Positions 1 to 7,222 of a stretch of DNA of 33,867 bases are shown here, in pieces (the first letter of the stretch is position 1; every line of letters begins with the position of its first letter). The notes under the pieces were generated by a model. The model saw only the letters and a program-made list of their open reading frames with translations, was not told the origin of the DNA and ran no database searches. The position numbers and the translations under genes were made by a program. The DNA comes from Actinokineospora sp. NBRC 105648. GTDB taxonomy: Bacteria; Actinomycetota; Actinomycetes; Mycobacteriales; Pseudonocardiaceae. The DNA is taken from the NCBI RefSeq assembly GCF_030269645.1, contig NZ_BSTR01000061.1, positions 1-33,867 on the forward strand. Reading direction: 5' to 3'.

Positions 1-94
1 GCAGGGTAAGGGCATCCCCACCCACGGCAAGTTTAGCGGCACTCTCCCCCCACACGAAGCGAGTCCACTAGATCGAGCATCCGTAACGGGACTT
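1..94. repeat. Dispersed repeat copy 1 (right arm and core)
   Basis: This segment matches 28576-28672 at clearly high identity. Shared blocks include GGCAAGTTTAGCGG, CTCCCCCCACACGAAGC and GTCCACTAGATCGAGCATCC. Bases 36-78 correspond to the right arm of the long inverted repeat seen whole in the second copy (28614-28656). The left arm, if present, lies before the window. Both copies have the same orientation. I do not recognise the element and see no transposase attached to it. Confidence 0.8.
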
Positions 95-291
95 GCGTAC
101 CAGCGGGGTCGGCCTCACCGCTGCGGTACCAGCGGGGGCGGGATTCACTTGGGTGCCAGCGGAGTCGGCCTATCCGCTGCGGTTTGCTGGGGGGCGGGAT
201 TCACTTGGGTGCCAGCGGAGTCGGCCTTTCCGCTGCGGTACCAGCGGGGTGGGGATCCTGTTGCGTTCCAGCGGGGCCGGGATCTTGTTGC
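95..291. repeat. Degenerate ~28-bp tandem modules of dispersed repeat copy 1
   Basis: About seven modules each carry a CCAGCGGGG-type core followed by either a TCGGCC...CCGCTGCGG tail or a GGGATYCWSTTG tail. Two tail types alternate, so a 50-base block at about 134-183 recurs almost exactly at 189-238 (period 55; one A/T difference at the tail). CAGCGG and CCGCTG within one module are complementary and could form small hairpins. The same modules continue copy 2 at 28673-28765. Reading frames through the array give only low-complexity repeats, so I treat it as non-coding. Confidence 0.75.
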
Positions 292-320
292 CTACCTTTG
301 GTCCGGCTTGCGGACAAGCT

Positions 321-959
321 CTAGTCCAGTGACGCCACGAAGCGGGTCACGGCCTGCTGGGAGAGTCGCTGTGCGAGCTTGCCGCTCGGCGCAACTGAAG
401 CGATCCGGAACAGGGGGCGGTCCGGGGCGGCTTCGCCCTTGGCCTCGGCCCGCAGTTGGGCCACCAGGAGTTGGGAGAACACCAGACCGGAGGGGTTCTC
501 GCTGGTGGCGAGGGCGTCGGCGAGCTTGCGCAGGACCAGGATGCCCAGCTCACGGCCGCCGGTGCCGGAGTACAGGGCCAGGGCCAGGTTGATGGACTTG
601 CGGCCCTCGCCGACCAGCAGGCCGACTGTGCGGATGCCGCGGACGTCGGTGACCAGCAGTTCCAAGCGGTCGGCGGTGCGCAGGTCGACTGCCTTTCGGC
701 CGATCGTGCGGGCCACCACGCGGTTGCCGTCCTCGAGCCACACCGTGCGCCGGGCGGAGGCCCAGGACAGGAGGGTGAGGGCCAGGACGATCACGGCCGC
801 GGTGATCACCCCGGGCCAGCGGCCGGCGACCAGACCGACGACACCGCCGACTGCGGCGCCGAGGACGAGGGCGACCGCGAAGGCGACCAGGCCGCGCTTG
901 CGGTTCGCGGGTTCGGCGATGCTCAGTGGGATGTGGTGGGGCGAGACCTCGTCAGCCAC
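321..959 (-). CDS. Conserved two-TM membrane protein of unknown function
   Basis: A 212-residue protein with a GTG start at 957-959. Two hydrophobic helices (about residues 23-46 and 50-67) sit near the N-terminus. They are followed by a basic stretch (SARRTVWLEDGNR) and a soluble domain of about 140 residues facing, by the positive-inside rule, the cytoplasm. The start is one base after the stop of the upstream MBL hydrolase gene (961-1668), so the two are probably co-transcribed and translationally coupled. I recognise no catalytic motif. The layout of paired helices plus a beta-rich cytoplasmic domain recalls small actinobacterial PH-like membrane proteins, but that is only an impression. 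Reality as a gene is well supported by the coupling and length; function is unknown. Confidence 0.8.
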   Translation of the reverse strand: MADEVSPHHIPLSIAEPANRKRGLVAFAVALVLGAAVGGVVGLVAGRWPGVITAAVIVLALTLLSWASARRTVWLEDGNRVVARTIGRKAVDLRTADRLELLVTDVRGIRTVGLLVGEGRKSINLALALYSGTGGRELGILVLRKLADALATSENPSGLVFSQLLVAQLRAEAKGEAAPDRPLFRIASVAPSGKLAQRLSQQAVTRFVASLD

Positions 960-960
960 C

Positions 961-1668
961 TCAGATGCCCCGTCCGCGGCCGCGGTGCTCCGACGCGGGG
1001 TCGGACAGGTCGACCAGGCCGGTGAGGAACGGGTTGCTGACCCGCTCCCGGCCGATCGTGGTGGTGGGGCCGTGGCCGGGGAGCACGACGGTCTCGTCGT
1101 CGAGCTCCAGGACCTTGCGCAGCGAGTCGGTCATCATCGCCATCGAGCCGCCGGGTAGGTCGGTGCGGCCGATGGAGCCCGCGAAGAGGGTGTCGCCGGA
1201 GAAGAGCAGTTGGCCGCCCTCGTCGGTCTCGTGCCGGAAGCTCACCGAGCCCCGGGTGTGCCCGGGGGTGTGGTCGACGACCAGCTTCAGGCCGGCTAGG
1301 TCGAGCTCGGTGCCGTCGTGCATCTCGCGGACCTGGCCGGGCTCGCGCATCTCCAGACCCGCGAAGAAGCGGGCTGATTCAGCGCTGAGGCCGCGCAGCG
1401 GGTCGCTGAGCATGTAGCGGTCGTCCGGGTGGATCCAGGCGGGCACGTCGTTGCCGTCGCACACCGGTGTGACCGAGTAGGTGTGGTCGAGGTGGCCGTG
1501 GGTCAGCACGACCGCCACCGGGGACAGCCGGTACTTGCGCAGCGCCTCGGCGATCGGCTCCTCGGCCTCCTGGCCTGGGTCGACGATCACGCACTGCTCC
1601 CCCTCGGCCGGGGCGATCAGGAAGCAGTTGGCCTGGAAGGCCCCTGTCGGGAAGCCGACGACGAGCAC
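961..1668 (-). CDS. MBL-fold metallohydrolase (glyoxalase II-like)
   Basis: A 235-residue metallo-beta-lactamase-fold hydrolase. The family binds two metal ions and usually hydrolyses thioesters such as S-lactoylglutathione, though the true substrate here is unknown. The metal-binding signature THGHLDH is at residues 56-62. It is followed by HTPGHTRGS, SGDTLFAGSIGRTDL and the C-terminal LPGHG histidine motif, so all ligand blocks are present. A longer frame reaches 1773. I chose GTG 1668 because GGAGG lies 7 bases upstream and the protein then begins directly at the family's usual VLVVGFPTGAFQANCF segment. Mycobacterium carries the same gene (Rv2581c, annotated as a possible glyoxalase II) next to ppiB and relA. 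It diverges from the cyclophilin gene across 130 bp and leads into the two-TM gene. Confidence 0.92.
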   Translation of the reverse strand: MLVVGFPTGAFQANCFLIAPAEGEQCVIVDPGQEAEEPIAEALRKYRLSPVAVVLTHGHLDHTYSVTPVCDGNDVPAWIHPDDRYMLSDPLRGLSAESARFFAGLEMREPGQVREMHDGTELDLAGLKLVVDHTPGHTRGSVSFRHETDEGGQLLFSGDTLFAGSIGRTDLPGGSMAMMTDSLRKVLELDDETVVLPGHGPTTTIGRERVSNPFLTGLVDLSDPASEHRGRGRGI

Positions 1669-1798
1669 GGGTGGACCTCCGGTCGCGGATTCTTGGCGAG
1701 TTCTCAGCCTATCGGCCGGTACCTCCACGCGGTTCTTACCGGGGTCCCCCATAGACTGCGCGCCAGCCAGCAACGGGTCAGGTCAGGGAGGGTGCCAG

Positions 1799-2683
1799 GT
1801 GCCGACTAACCAGCAGCGTCGGGAGGCGGCCAAGCGCAAGCTGGAGCGCCAGCTCGCGAACAGGGTCGAGCGCGCTCGCAAGCGCCGCATCATCGGCGTG
1901 GTCAGCACCGTGGTGGGTGTCATCGCCGTGGTCGGCCTGATCTACTGGCTGGCCAACATCGGCGGTGGCTCCACGACCGACACGGCCTCGTCGCCGACCG
2001 AGGCGCCGCCGTCCACCGACGCGGCCCCGGACACCCCGGCGAACATCCCCGCCGAGCTCGCCCCGGTGCCCAAGCGGGCGACGGCGCTGCCCGCGAAGGT
2101 CGACTGCGCCTACCCGGCCGAGGCGGACAAGCCCGCGTCCAAGCCCGCGAAGGCACCGGCCGACAAGGGCATCGAGGCCACCGGCACGGTCGGCGCGACG
2201 CTGTCGATCAACGGCGGCGACGTGAAGGCCACCCTGGACCGGGCGCTCGCGCCGTGCACGGTGAACAGCTTCGTGAGCCTGGCCAAGCAGGGCTACTTCA
2301 ACGACACCACCTGCCACCGCCTGACCACCGGCGACGGCCTGCAGGTGCTGCAGTGCGGCGACCCGTCGGCCACCGGCAGCGGCGGCCCCGGCTACAGCTT
2401 CGACGACGAGGTCTTCCCGGAGATCAAGTACGGCCGCGGCCTGCTCGCCATGGCCAACGCGGGCAAGAACCCGGAGACGAACAAGGGCACCAACGGCAGC
2501 CAGTTCTTCATCGTCTACGGCTCCGCCGAGCTGCCGCCGAACTACACGGTGTTCGGCTCGATCGACGCCGAGAGCATGAAGAAGATCGACGACATCGCCA
2601 AGAAGGGCACCATCTCCCAGGGCAACCCGGGCGACGGCAAGCCCAAGGACCCGGTGGCCATCAAGAGCGTGACGATCGCGTGA
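1799..2683 (+). CDS. ppiB: Membrane-anchored cyclophilin-type peptidyl-prolyl isomerase
   Basis: A 294-residue cyclophilin-fold prolyl cis-trans isomerase, expected to assist folding of exported proteins. Residues 1-30 are strongly basic (RREAAKRKLERQ...RARKRR). A single TM helix spans about 31-52, and a Ser/Thr/Pro/Ala-rich linker leads to the cyclophilin domain (about 125-290). Visible family blocks are TCHRLT, LQCGDPS, GGPGY, AMANAG, GSQFF and NYTVFG. The usual active-site Trp region is replaced by AELPPN, as in mycobacterial PpiB-type proteins. The start is GTG 1799 with GGGAGGG six bases upstream; the frame is open much further 5' but lacks family sequence. Topology predicts the catalytic domain outside the membrane. 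Its stop overlaps the start of a second cyclophilin gene. The symbol follows synteny with Rv2582. Confidence 0.92.
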   Translation: MPTNQQRREAAKRKLERQLANRVERARKRRIIGVVSTVVGVIAVVGLIYWLANIGGGSTTDTASSPTEAPPSTDAAPDTPANIPAELAPVPKRATALPAKVDCAYPAEADKPASKPAKAPADKGIEATGTVGATLSINGGDVKATLDRALAPCTVNSFVSLAKQGYFNDTTCHRLTTGDGLQVLQCGDPSATGSGGPGYSFDDEVFPEIKYGRGLLAMANAGKNPETNKGTNGSQFFIVYGSAELPPNYTVFGSIDAESMKKIDDIAKKGTISQGNPGDGKPKDPVAIKSVTIA

Positions 2684-3444
2684 GGAAGCTCGCCGCGCTC
2701 GTGGTCGGCGCCGCGTTCGTGGTGGCGGGCTGCGCCTCGACCACCACGGGCAGCGCCGTGGGCAGCGACGACACCACGAGCGTGGCGCCCCGCACGACCA
2801 TGTCGGCCTCGTCGGCCAGTCCGAGGACCACCACCCCGGCGGCCACGACCGGAACGACGTGCGAGTACGTCCGGGGCACCCGGGGCGGGGAGGCCACGCG
2901 GGACGTGGGCGTCCCGCCCGCCACCGCGGACGACAAGCCCGCCACGGTCACGCTCACGACGAACCTGGGCGCCATCAAGGTCGAACTGGCCCCCGCGAAG
3001 GCGCCGTGCACCACGCGCAGCTTCGCCTTCCTGGCCGGCAAGAAGTACTTCGACGACACGCCCTGCCACCGGCTCACCTCGGCGGCCTCGCTCAAGGTCC
3101 TGCAGTGCGGCGACCCGAGCGGCCAGGGCACCGGTGGTCCGGGCTACGCCATCGCGGACGAGAACCCGAAGGACCTGAAGCAGGCGGCGGGCGGCAGCGT
3201 GGTCTACCCGCGCGGCACCGTCGCCATGGCCAACGCCGGGCCGAACACCGGCGGCAGCCAGTTCTTCCTGGTCTACGCCGACTCCACGCTGCCGCCGAAC
3301 TACGCGGTCTTCGGCACCGTCGACGACGCGGGTCTGGCCGTGCTGGACAAGATCGCGGCGGGCGGCGTCACGCCGCAGAGCGGCGAGGACGACGGCGCGC
3401 CCACCGTGCCGGTCAGCATCAAGCAGGCTGTCGTGGGGTCCTGA
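2680..3444 (+). CDS. Lipoprotein cyclophilin-type peptidyl-prolyl isomerase
   Basis: A 254-residue second cyclophilin, likely exported and lipid-anchored. The N-terminus VRKLAALVVGAAFVVAGCAS is a short signal peptide ending in a lipobox (VAGC, Cys18). A Thr/Ser-rich linker runs to about residue 70, then the cyclophilin domain with PCHRLT, LQCGDPSGQG, GGPGY, MANAG, GSQFF and NYAVFG. GTG 2680 overlaps the preceding TGA as GTGA, so translation is coupled; no strong ribosome site is visible. It is clearly paralogous to the upstream gene and shares its substitutions around the active site, which points to tandem duplication followed by different membrane-anchoring solutions. A terminator-like hairpin lies just downstream at 3467-3512. 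Confidence 0.92.
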   Translation: MRKLAALVVGAAFVVAGCASTTTGSAVGSDDTTSVAPRTTMSASSASPRTTTPAATTGTTCEYVRGTRGGEATRDVGVPPATADDKPATVTLTTNLGAIKVELAPAKAPCTTRSFAFLAGKKYFDDTPCHRLTSAASLKVLQCGDPSGQGTGGPGYAIADENPKDLKQAAGGSVVYPRGTVAMANAGPNTGGSQFFLVYADSTLPPNYAVFGTVDDAGLAVLDKIAAGGVTPQSGEDDGAPTVPVSIKQAVVGS

Positions 3445-3457
3445 GACACTCACCGGC

Positions 3458-4138
3458 ATGACCTACCGCGAGCGACGCCCGTCCGGGGACCACCGGGCGG
3501 GCGTCGCTTGCGTCTGGTCCCGGGAGTCCGCGCTCATGACGCGCACGCGCGTGGTGCCGGACGCGTGCGTCGACCTCATCTGGCACCGCGAGACCGGCGC
3601 GTTGGTCGTAGCGGGGCCGGACACCGGCCCACACATCGCCGCCGGGGCGGGCACCCTTGTGGGGCTGCGCTTCCGACCCGGTGAAACCGCTCTTGGACTA
3701 CCGGTCGACGAACTGCGCGACGCGCGGGTAGCGCTATCCGCGGTCTGGTCAAGCCAGGCGGCGCAAGAGCTCGCCGACAAGCTTGCCGAGACCTCGGACA
3801 TCCAAGCAGCGCAACAAGTCCTGCTCGACAGCGTTCCAACCGTGGGTGATCCGGTAGCCGCAACGGTGCGGTCGCTCGCGGCGGGTTCAGCGCGGGTGCG
3901 CGACATGGCGGACACCCTGGGCTGGAGCGAACGACAACTGCACCGCCGCTGCCTGGCCGCGTTCGGCTACGGGCCTAAGGTGCTGCACCGCGTCCTGCGG
4001 TTCCAACAGGCCCTGCGCACCGCGCGCACCGGTGTCCCGCCCGCCGAGGTGGCCGCGCTGGCCGGGTTCACCGACCAATCCCACCTAGCCCGTGAGGTAC
4101 GCGCCCTGGCGGGGGTTCCCCTGAGCGACCTCCGCTAG
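3458..4138 (+). CDS. AraC-family transcriptional regulator
   Basis: A 226-residue regulator. The N-terminal half (about 1-140) has the pattern YRERxP...CVWxR...RVVPDACVDLIWH and GLRFRPG, typical of the sensor domain in small actinobacterial AraC proteins (the DUF6597 type). The C-terminal half (about 143-226) holds two helix-turn-helix units: VRDMADTLGWSERQLHRR and VAALAGFTDQSHLAREVR. ATG 3458 lies 14 bp after the cyclophilin stop and I see no good ribosome site. I keep it because the family motif begins at residue 3. A strong hairpin overlaps the first codons, so expression may depend on its own promoter or on read-through. The ligand and targets are unknown. The NACHT gene begins about 70 bp downstream on the same strand, making it a candidate target, though this is inference. 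Confidence 0.88.
   Translation: MTYRERRPSGDHRAGVACVWSRESALMTRTRVVPDACVDLIWHRETGALVVAGPDTGPHIAAGAGTLVGLRFRPGETALGLPVDELRDARVALSAVWSSQAAQELADKLAETSDIQAAQQVLLDSVPTVGDPVAATVRSLAAGSARVRDMADTLGWSERQLHRRCLAAFGYGPKVLHRVLRFQQALRTARTGVPPAEVAALAGFTDQSHLAREVRALAGVPLSDLR
3467..3512 (+). terminator. Terminator-like hairpin inside the start of the AraC gene
   Basis: Arms 3467-3481 and 3498-3512 pair over 15 bp with one mismatch around a 16-base loop. The stem is very GC-rich (core AGCGACGCCCG). No T-tract follows, so it may act as a Rho-independent terminator only weakly, or as an RNA structure masking early codons of the regulator. The position fits termination of the two-cyclophilin transcript. Confidence 0.5.
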
Positions 4139-4210
4139 CGCCCTCCACAATACTGCAAGTGCCTCGTGATTCGGGCGGTCACCGCAGATCCTAGCGGCTA
4201 TCTTATGATC

Positions 4211-7132
4211 ATGAGTGACGGCTTCCGACTTGCCAAGCTGCTCGTCGAACCCCTTGTGCGGCGCATGCTGACCGAACGCAAGCAACAAGCGCAGCGCTCT
4301 CAACCGCTGGTTGACTTGATCAATGCGACTTTGCTCGACGACTACCAACGACGCAGGTTGCACCGCGAGATCGAGGCGATGCGCGATGCTGTCGGTCAGC
4401 GCTTGGATTCGTTCCACGATGCGGAATGGCGGGGTTTGGAGAGTCAAGATCGAAATGTTGCGATGTCCACGGTCGTGGATGCTTTTGTAGAGTCCGACCT
4501 GTCGGATTCCATGTTCTTCGCCATCGACGCCGATCCGAAAAACCTGGCCAGGTATATCCGAAAACAACGACCAAGCGCAGCAGCCGAAGCTGGCCTAGGC
4601 GAGGCAGGGAGCCGCTTCTACGATCGGTTGATTGACGAATGCTGTCTGATTTACACACAACTAGCTGTTCACATGGCGCAGTTCACCCCCCGTGGAATAG
4701 TTGAACTACTGAGTCGAACATCGTCGTTGAGCTCATCTATCGAGCAACTTCTCCAACGGATACCCGTCAGCACACTGGACGCTCCCAGCGGGTCCGACCA
4801 CGACGCAGAATTTCTTCGCCGGTACTTGGACCACATCAGCCGCACACTCGACACCGTGGAATTGTTCGGGGTAAATGTTAGGACTTATCAACCCTCGACT
4901 CCGCTCAGCGTCGCCTACATAAGCCTCGCAGTCTCGCCCGACGTGACTCCGAACCAGCAAGCACGGCAGGACCATACACCTCCATGGGAACGGCTCTCGT
5001 TGTTGGAGAACGACACCAGAGGCTTCAGTAGCATGCAGGTCGAGCACGCACTTAGCGGTGCGGCACGGTTCCTGTTGCGCGGGGAAGCCGGGTCGGGAAA
5101 AACGACGCTGCTGCGCTGGCTGGCGGTGAATACGGCCAGACGAGCGTTTGGCACAGATCTAGCTGATTGCAACGAACGCGTACCTTTCTTCATCAAGCTA
5201 CGCAGCTACGCAGGCCGTCATCTACCTGCACCAGAAGAATTCTTGAATGGTGTCGCCGACCCGCTGTCAGCACTGATGCCGCGGGGATGGGTGCACCGTC
5301 AACTAGAGGCAGGGCGCGCACTACTTCTCATCGATGGAGTCGACGAACTGGCGGCGGAGGACCGTCGTCCAGTTCGCGATTGGATCCGACAACTCATCAG
5401 AGTGGAATCTGACAATCGCCTGGTAATCACCGCTCGGCCGCACGCCGCTGCGGCGCGCTGGCTGGCCGCAGAAGATTTCACCTCTGCAATGCTGCAGCGC
5501 ATGGGAGCAACCGACCTACGCAAACTGATCGCTCATTGGCACCGTGCGATTCGCGGCGTTCCAGATCTACCCTGTGCCCCGGAGGAAATCTCGGGGTACG
5601 AGCGCGCCTTGCTCGCGCAACTCGATTCAAGCCCCCACCTCCAGGCACTGGTAACTAATCCACTGTTGTGCGCGATGTTGTGCGCTATCAACCTGGACCG
5701 GCACAGCACGCTACCACCGGACCGGATGGGACTCTATGCCGCCGCGATGGACATGCTTCTAGAGAGACGCGACGTGGAGCGACGAATCCCAGACGACGGC
5801 GCACCGAGACTGTCCGCTCGGGACAAGACCTACCTACTGCAGTACCTTGCCTGGCGCCTGTCCATCAATGGTCGGAGTGAACTTTCCCGAGAGGAAGCTA
5901 CTGTTCGCATCGGTGATCGACTCGGGAATATGCCGCTACTCACTTCGGACAGTTCGCTCGTGCTGAACCACTTACTGCAGCGAAGCGGTGTTATCCGGGA
6001 ACCCGCTGAGGGAAGGATCGACTTCGTCCACCGCACGTTTCAGGAATATCTCACAGCCAGGGAAGCAGCGGAACACGGAGACGTTGGTCTACTATTACAC
6101 CATGCCCACCAGGAAAATTGGCGGGAGACTATTATCATGGCGGCCGGGCACGCGAACGAACCAACCCGAAAGGCCCTATTGGCCGGGTTGTTGGGGCGAG
6201 CCTCTTCCGAGCCACGCCATAGTCGAACACTGCGGCTGCTCGCGGCCGCCTGCCTTGAAACGGCCGGTCCACTGGATACGGAGTTGCGCAGCCAAGTGGA
6301 GGCCTGTCTCAGCGATCTCGTACCACCTCGACGCAGTGAAGAAGCACGTTCGCTGGCATCAGCCGGTCCGGCATTGCTGGTTCATGCCCCACGCGGTTTG
6401 AACCCCTATTCTACCGAGGCGGCGAGTGCGATGATCGAGGCCGTCGCTCTACTGGGGACTCCACAGGCACTTGATCTACTATCCTTCTACGCGATCGAAC
6501 ACTCCAAGATAAGGGAAGACTCCGACCGAGAACGCAACCGCAACCAGGCGAATCGCCACCTCGATGCGATTCAACGCAAGCTCTTTGAGATGAACCGTTA
6601 TTTTGACGGACGCCGGTACAGCCGGGCGGTCCTGTGCCACCTCAGGAATATCCCCCACCTAGAGTTGGATAATGTCACGAACCTAGCGGACGACCTACGA
6701 TCACTTCCACCCATCAAGCGCATGCGTCTGCGTGGCAAGCTCTCCGATCTCAAGCCGATAGTCAGCCACATCGGTCCATTGGAAGAATTGACTGTCCAGT
6801 CCGAATCCTCGATCGACGTCAGATCAATAGCAAACCTTCCCGGACTACAATTTCTTACCATCGAGTGCGGAGATGCGGTAAATCTCCTGCCACTGCACAC
6901 TCTCAGCCTACTGAGAGTGCTTGACTTGAACTGCAGCGAGATCCTCTCCTTGAATACTCTTATAGAAATGGGTAGCCTACACACTGTCCGAATACGAAAC
7001 TCACACCCGACGTGCGATCTATCCATACTCGCCGATGGGAAAATAAGTGTACTCGTAACCCATCAGGACATGTGGATACGTTGGCGCGACGAACTTCCAG
7101 GCAATCTCTCACTCTGGCGGCCTGACTCCTAA
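4211..7132 (+). CDS. NACHT-domain STAND NTPase with C-terminal leucine-rich-like repeats
   Basis: A protein of about 973 residues. Residues 1-280 are mostly helical and have no motif I recognise. A NACHT NTPase follows: Walker A GEAGSGKTT (291-299), Walker B LLLIDGVDEL (371-380), an arginine-bearing VITARPH strand and the typical post-NACHT FVHRTFQEYLTAREA (from 605). The last ~160 residues hold leucine-rich-like units such as LRNIPHLELDNVTNL. Bacterial NACHT proteins of this architecture act in antiphage defence; that role here is inference. GC is far lower than in neighbours: three 60-base lines inside the gene gave 50-53%, against 73% for one line in rel. Two rare TTA leucine codons occur (5972-5974 and 6095-6097). 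No partner effector is adjacent. ATG 4211 is preferred because it precedes the helical domain; GTG 4166 and ATG 4205 are alternatives and none has a clear ribosome site. Confidence 0.93.
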   Translation: MSDGFRLAKLLVEPLVRRMLTERKQQAQRSQPLVDLINATLLDDYQRRRLHREIEAMRDAVGQRLDSFHDAEWRGLESQDRNVAMSTVVDAFVESDLSDSMFFAIDADPKNLARYIRKQRPSAAAEAGLGEAGSRFYDRLIDECCLIYTQLAVHMAQFTPRGIVELLSRTSSLSSSIEQLLQRIPVSTLDAPSGSDHDAEFLRRYLDHISRTLDTVELFGVNVRTYQPSTPLSVAYISLAVSPDVTPNQQARQDHTPPWERLSLLENDTRGFSSMQVEHALSGAARFLLRGEAGSGKTTLLRWLAVNTARRAFGTDLADCNERVPFFIKLRSYAGRHLPAPEEFLNGVADPLSALMPRGWVHRQLEAGRALLLIDGVDELAAEDRRPVRDWIRQLIRVESDNRLVITARPHAAAARWLAAEDFTSAMLQRMGATDLRKLIAHWHRAIRGVPDLPCAPEEISGYERALLAQLDSSPHLQALVTNPLLCAMLCAINLDRHSTLPPDRMGLYAAAMDMLLERRDVERRIPDDGAPRLSARDKTYLLQYLAWRLSINGRSELSREEATVRIGDRLGNMPLLTSDSSLVLNHLLQRSGVIREPAEGRIDFVHRTFQEYLTAREAAEHGDVGLLLHHAHQENWRETIIMAAGHANEPTRKALLAGLLGRASSEPRHSRTLRLLAAACLETAGPLDTELRSQVEACLSDLVPPRRSEEARSLASAGPALLVHAPRGLNPYSTEAASAMIEAVALLGTPQALDLLSFYAIEHSKIREDSDRERNRNQANRHLDAIQRKLFEMNRYFDGRRYSRAVLCHLRNIPHLELDNVTNLADDLRSLPPIKRMRLRGKLSDLKPIVSHIGPLEELTVQSESSIDVRSIANLPGLQFLTIECGDAVNLLPLHTLSLLRVLDLNCSEILSLNTLIEMGSLHTVRIRNSHPTCDLSILADGKISVLVTHQDMWIRWRDELPGNLSLWRPDS

Positions 7133-7222
7133 GACCGCCCGCACACCTGGAAAAGCTGGAGAACTGCTCATGATACGCACGCGGACGGGATGATACGGCA
7201 TACCTCGGCCGCTCCTCCAATT

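Noticed and set aside
300..315. Small hairpin GTCCG-GCTTG-CGGAC as a terminator for the two-TM gene
   Set aside because: Only 5 bp of stem and no T-tract; too weak to call.
93..592. Plus-strand open frames through the repeat array at the window start
   Set aside because: They encode only module-derived low-complexity peptide and run antisense into the real minus-strand gene at 321-959.
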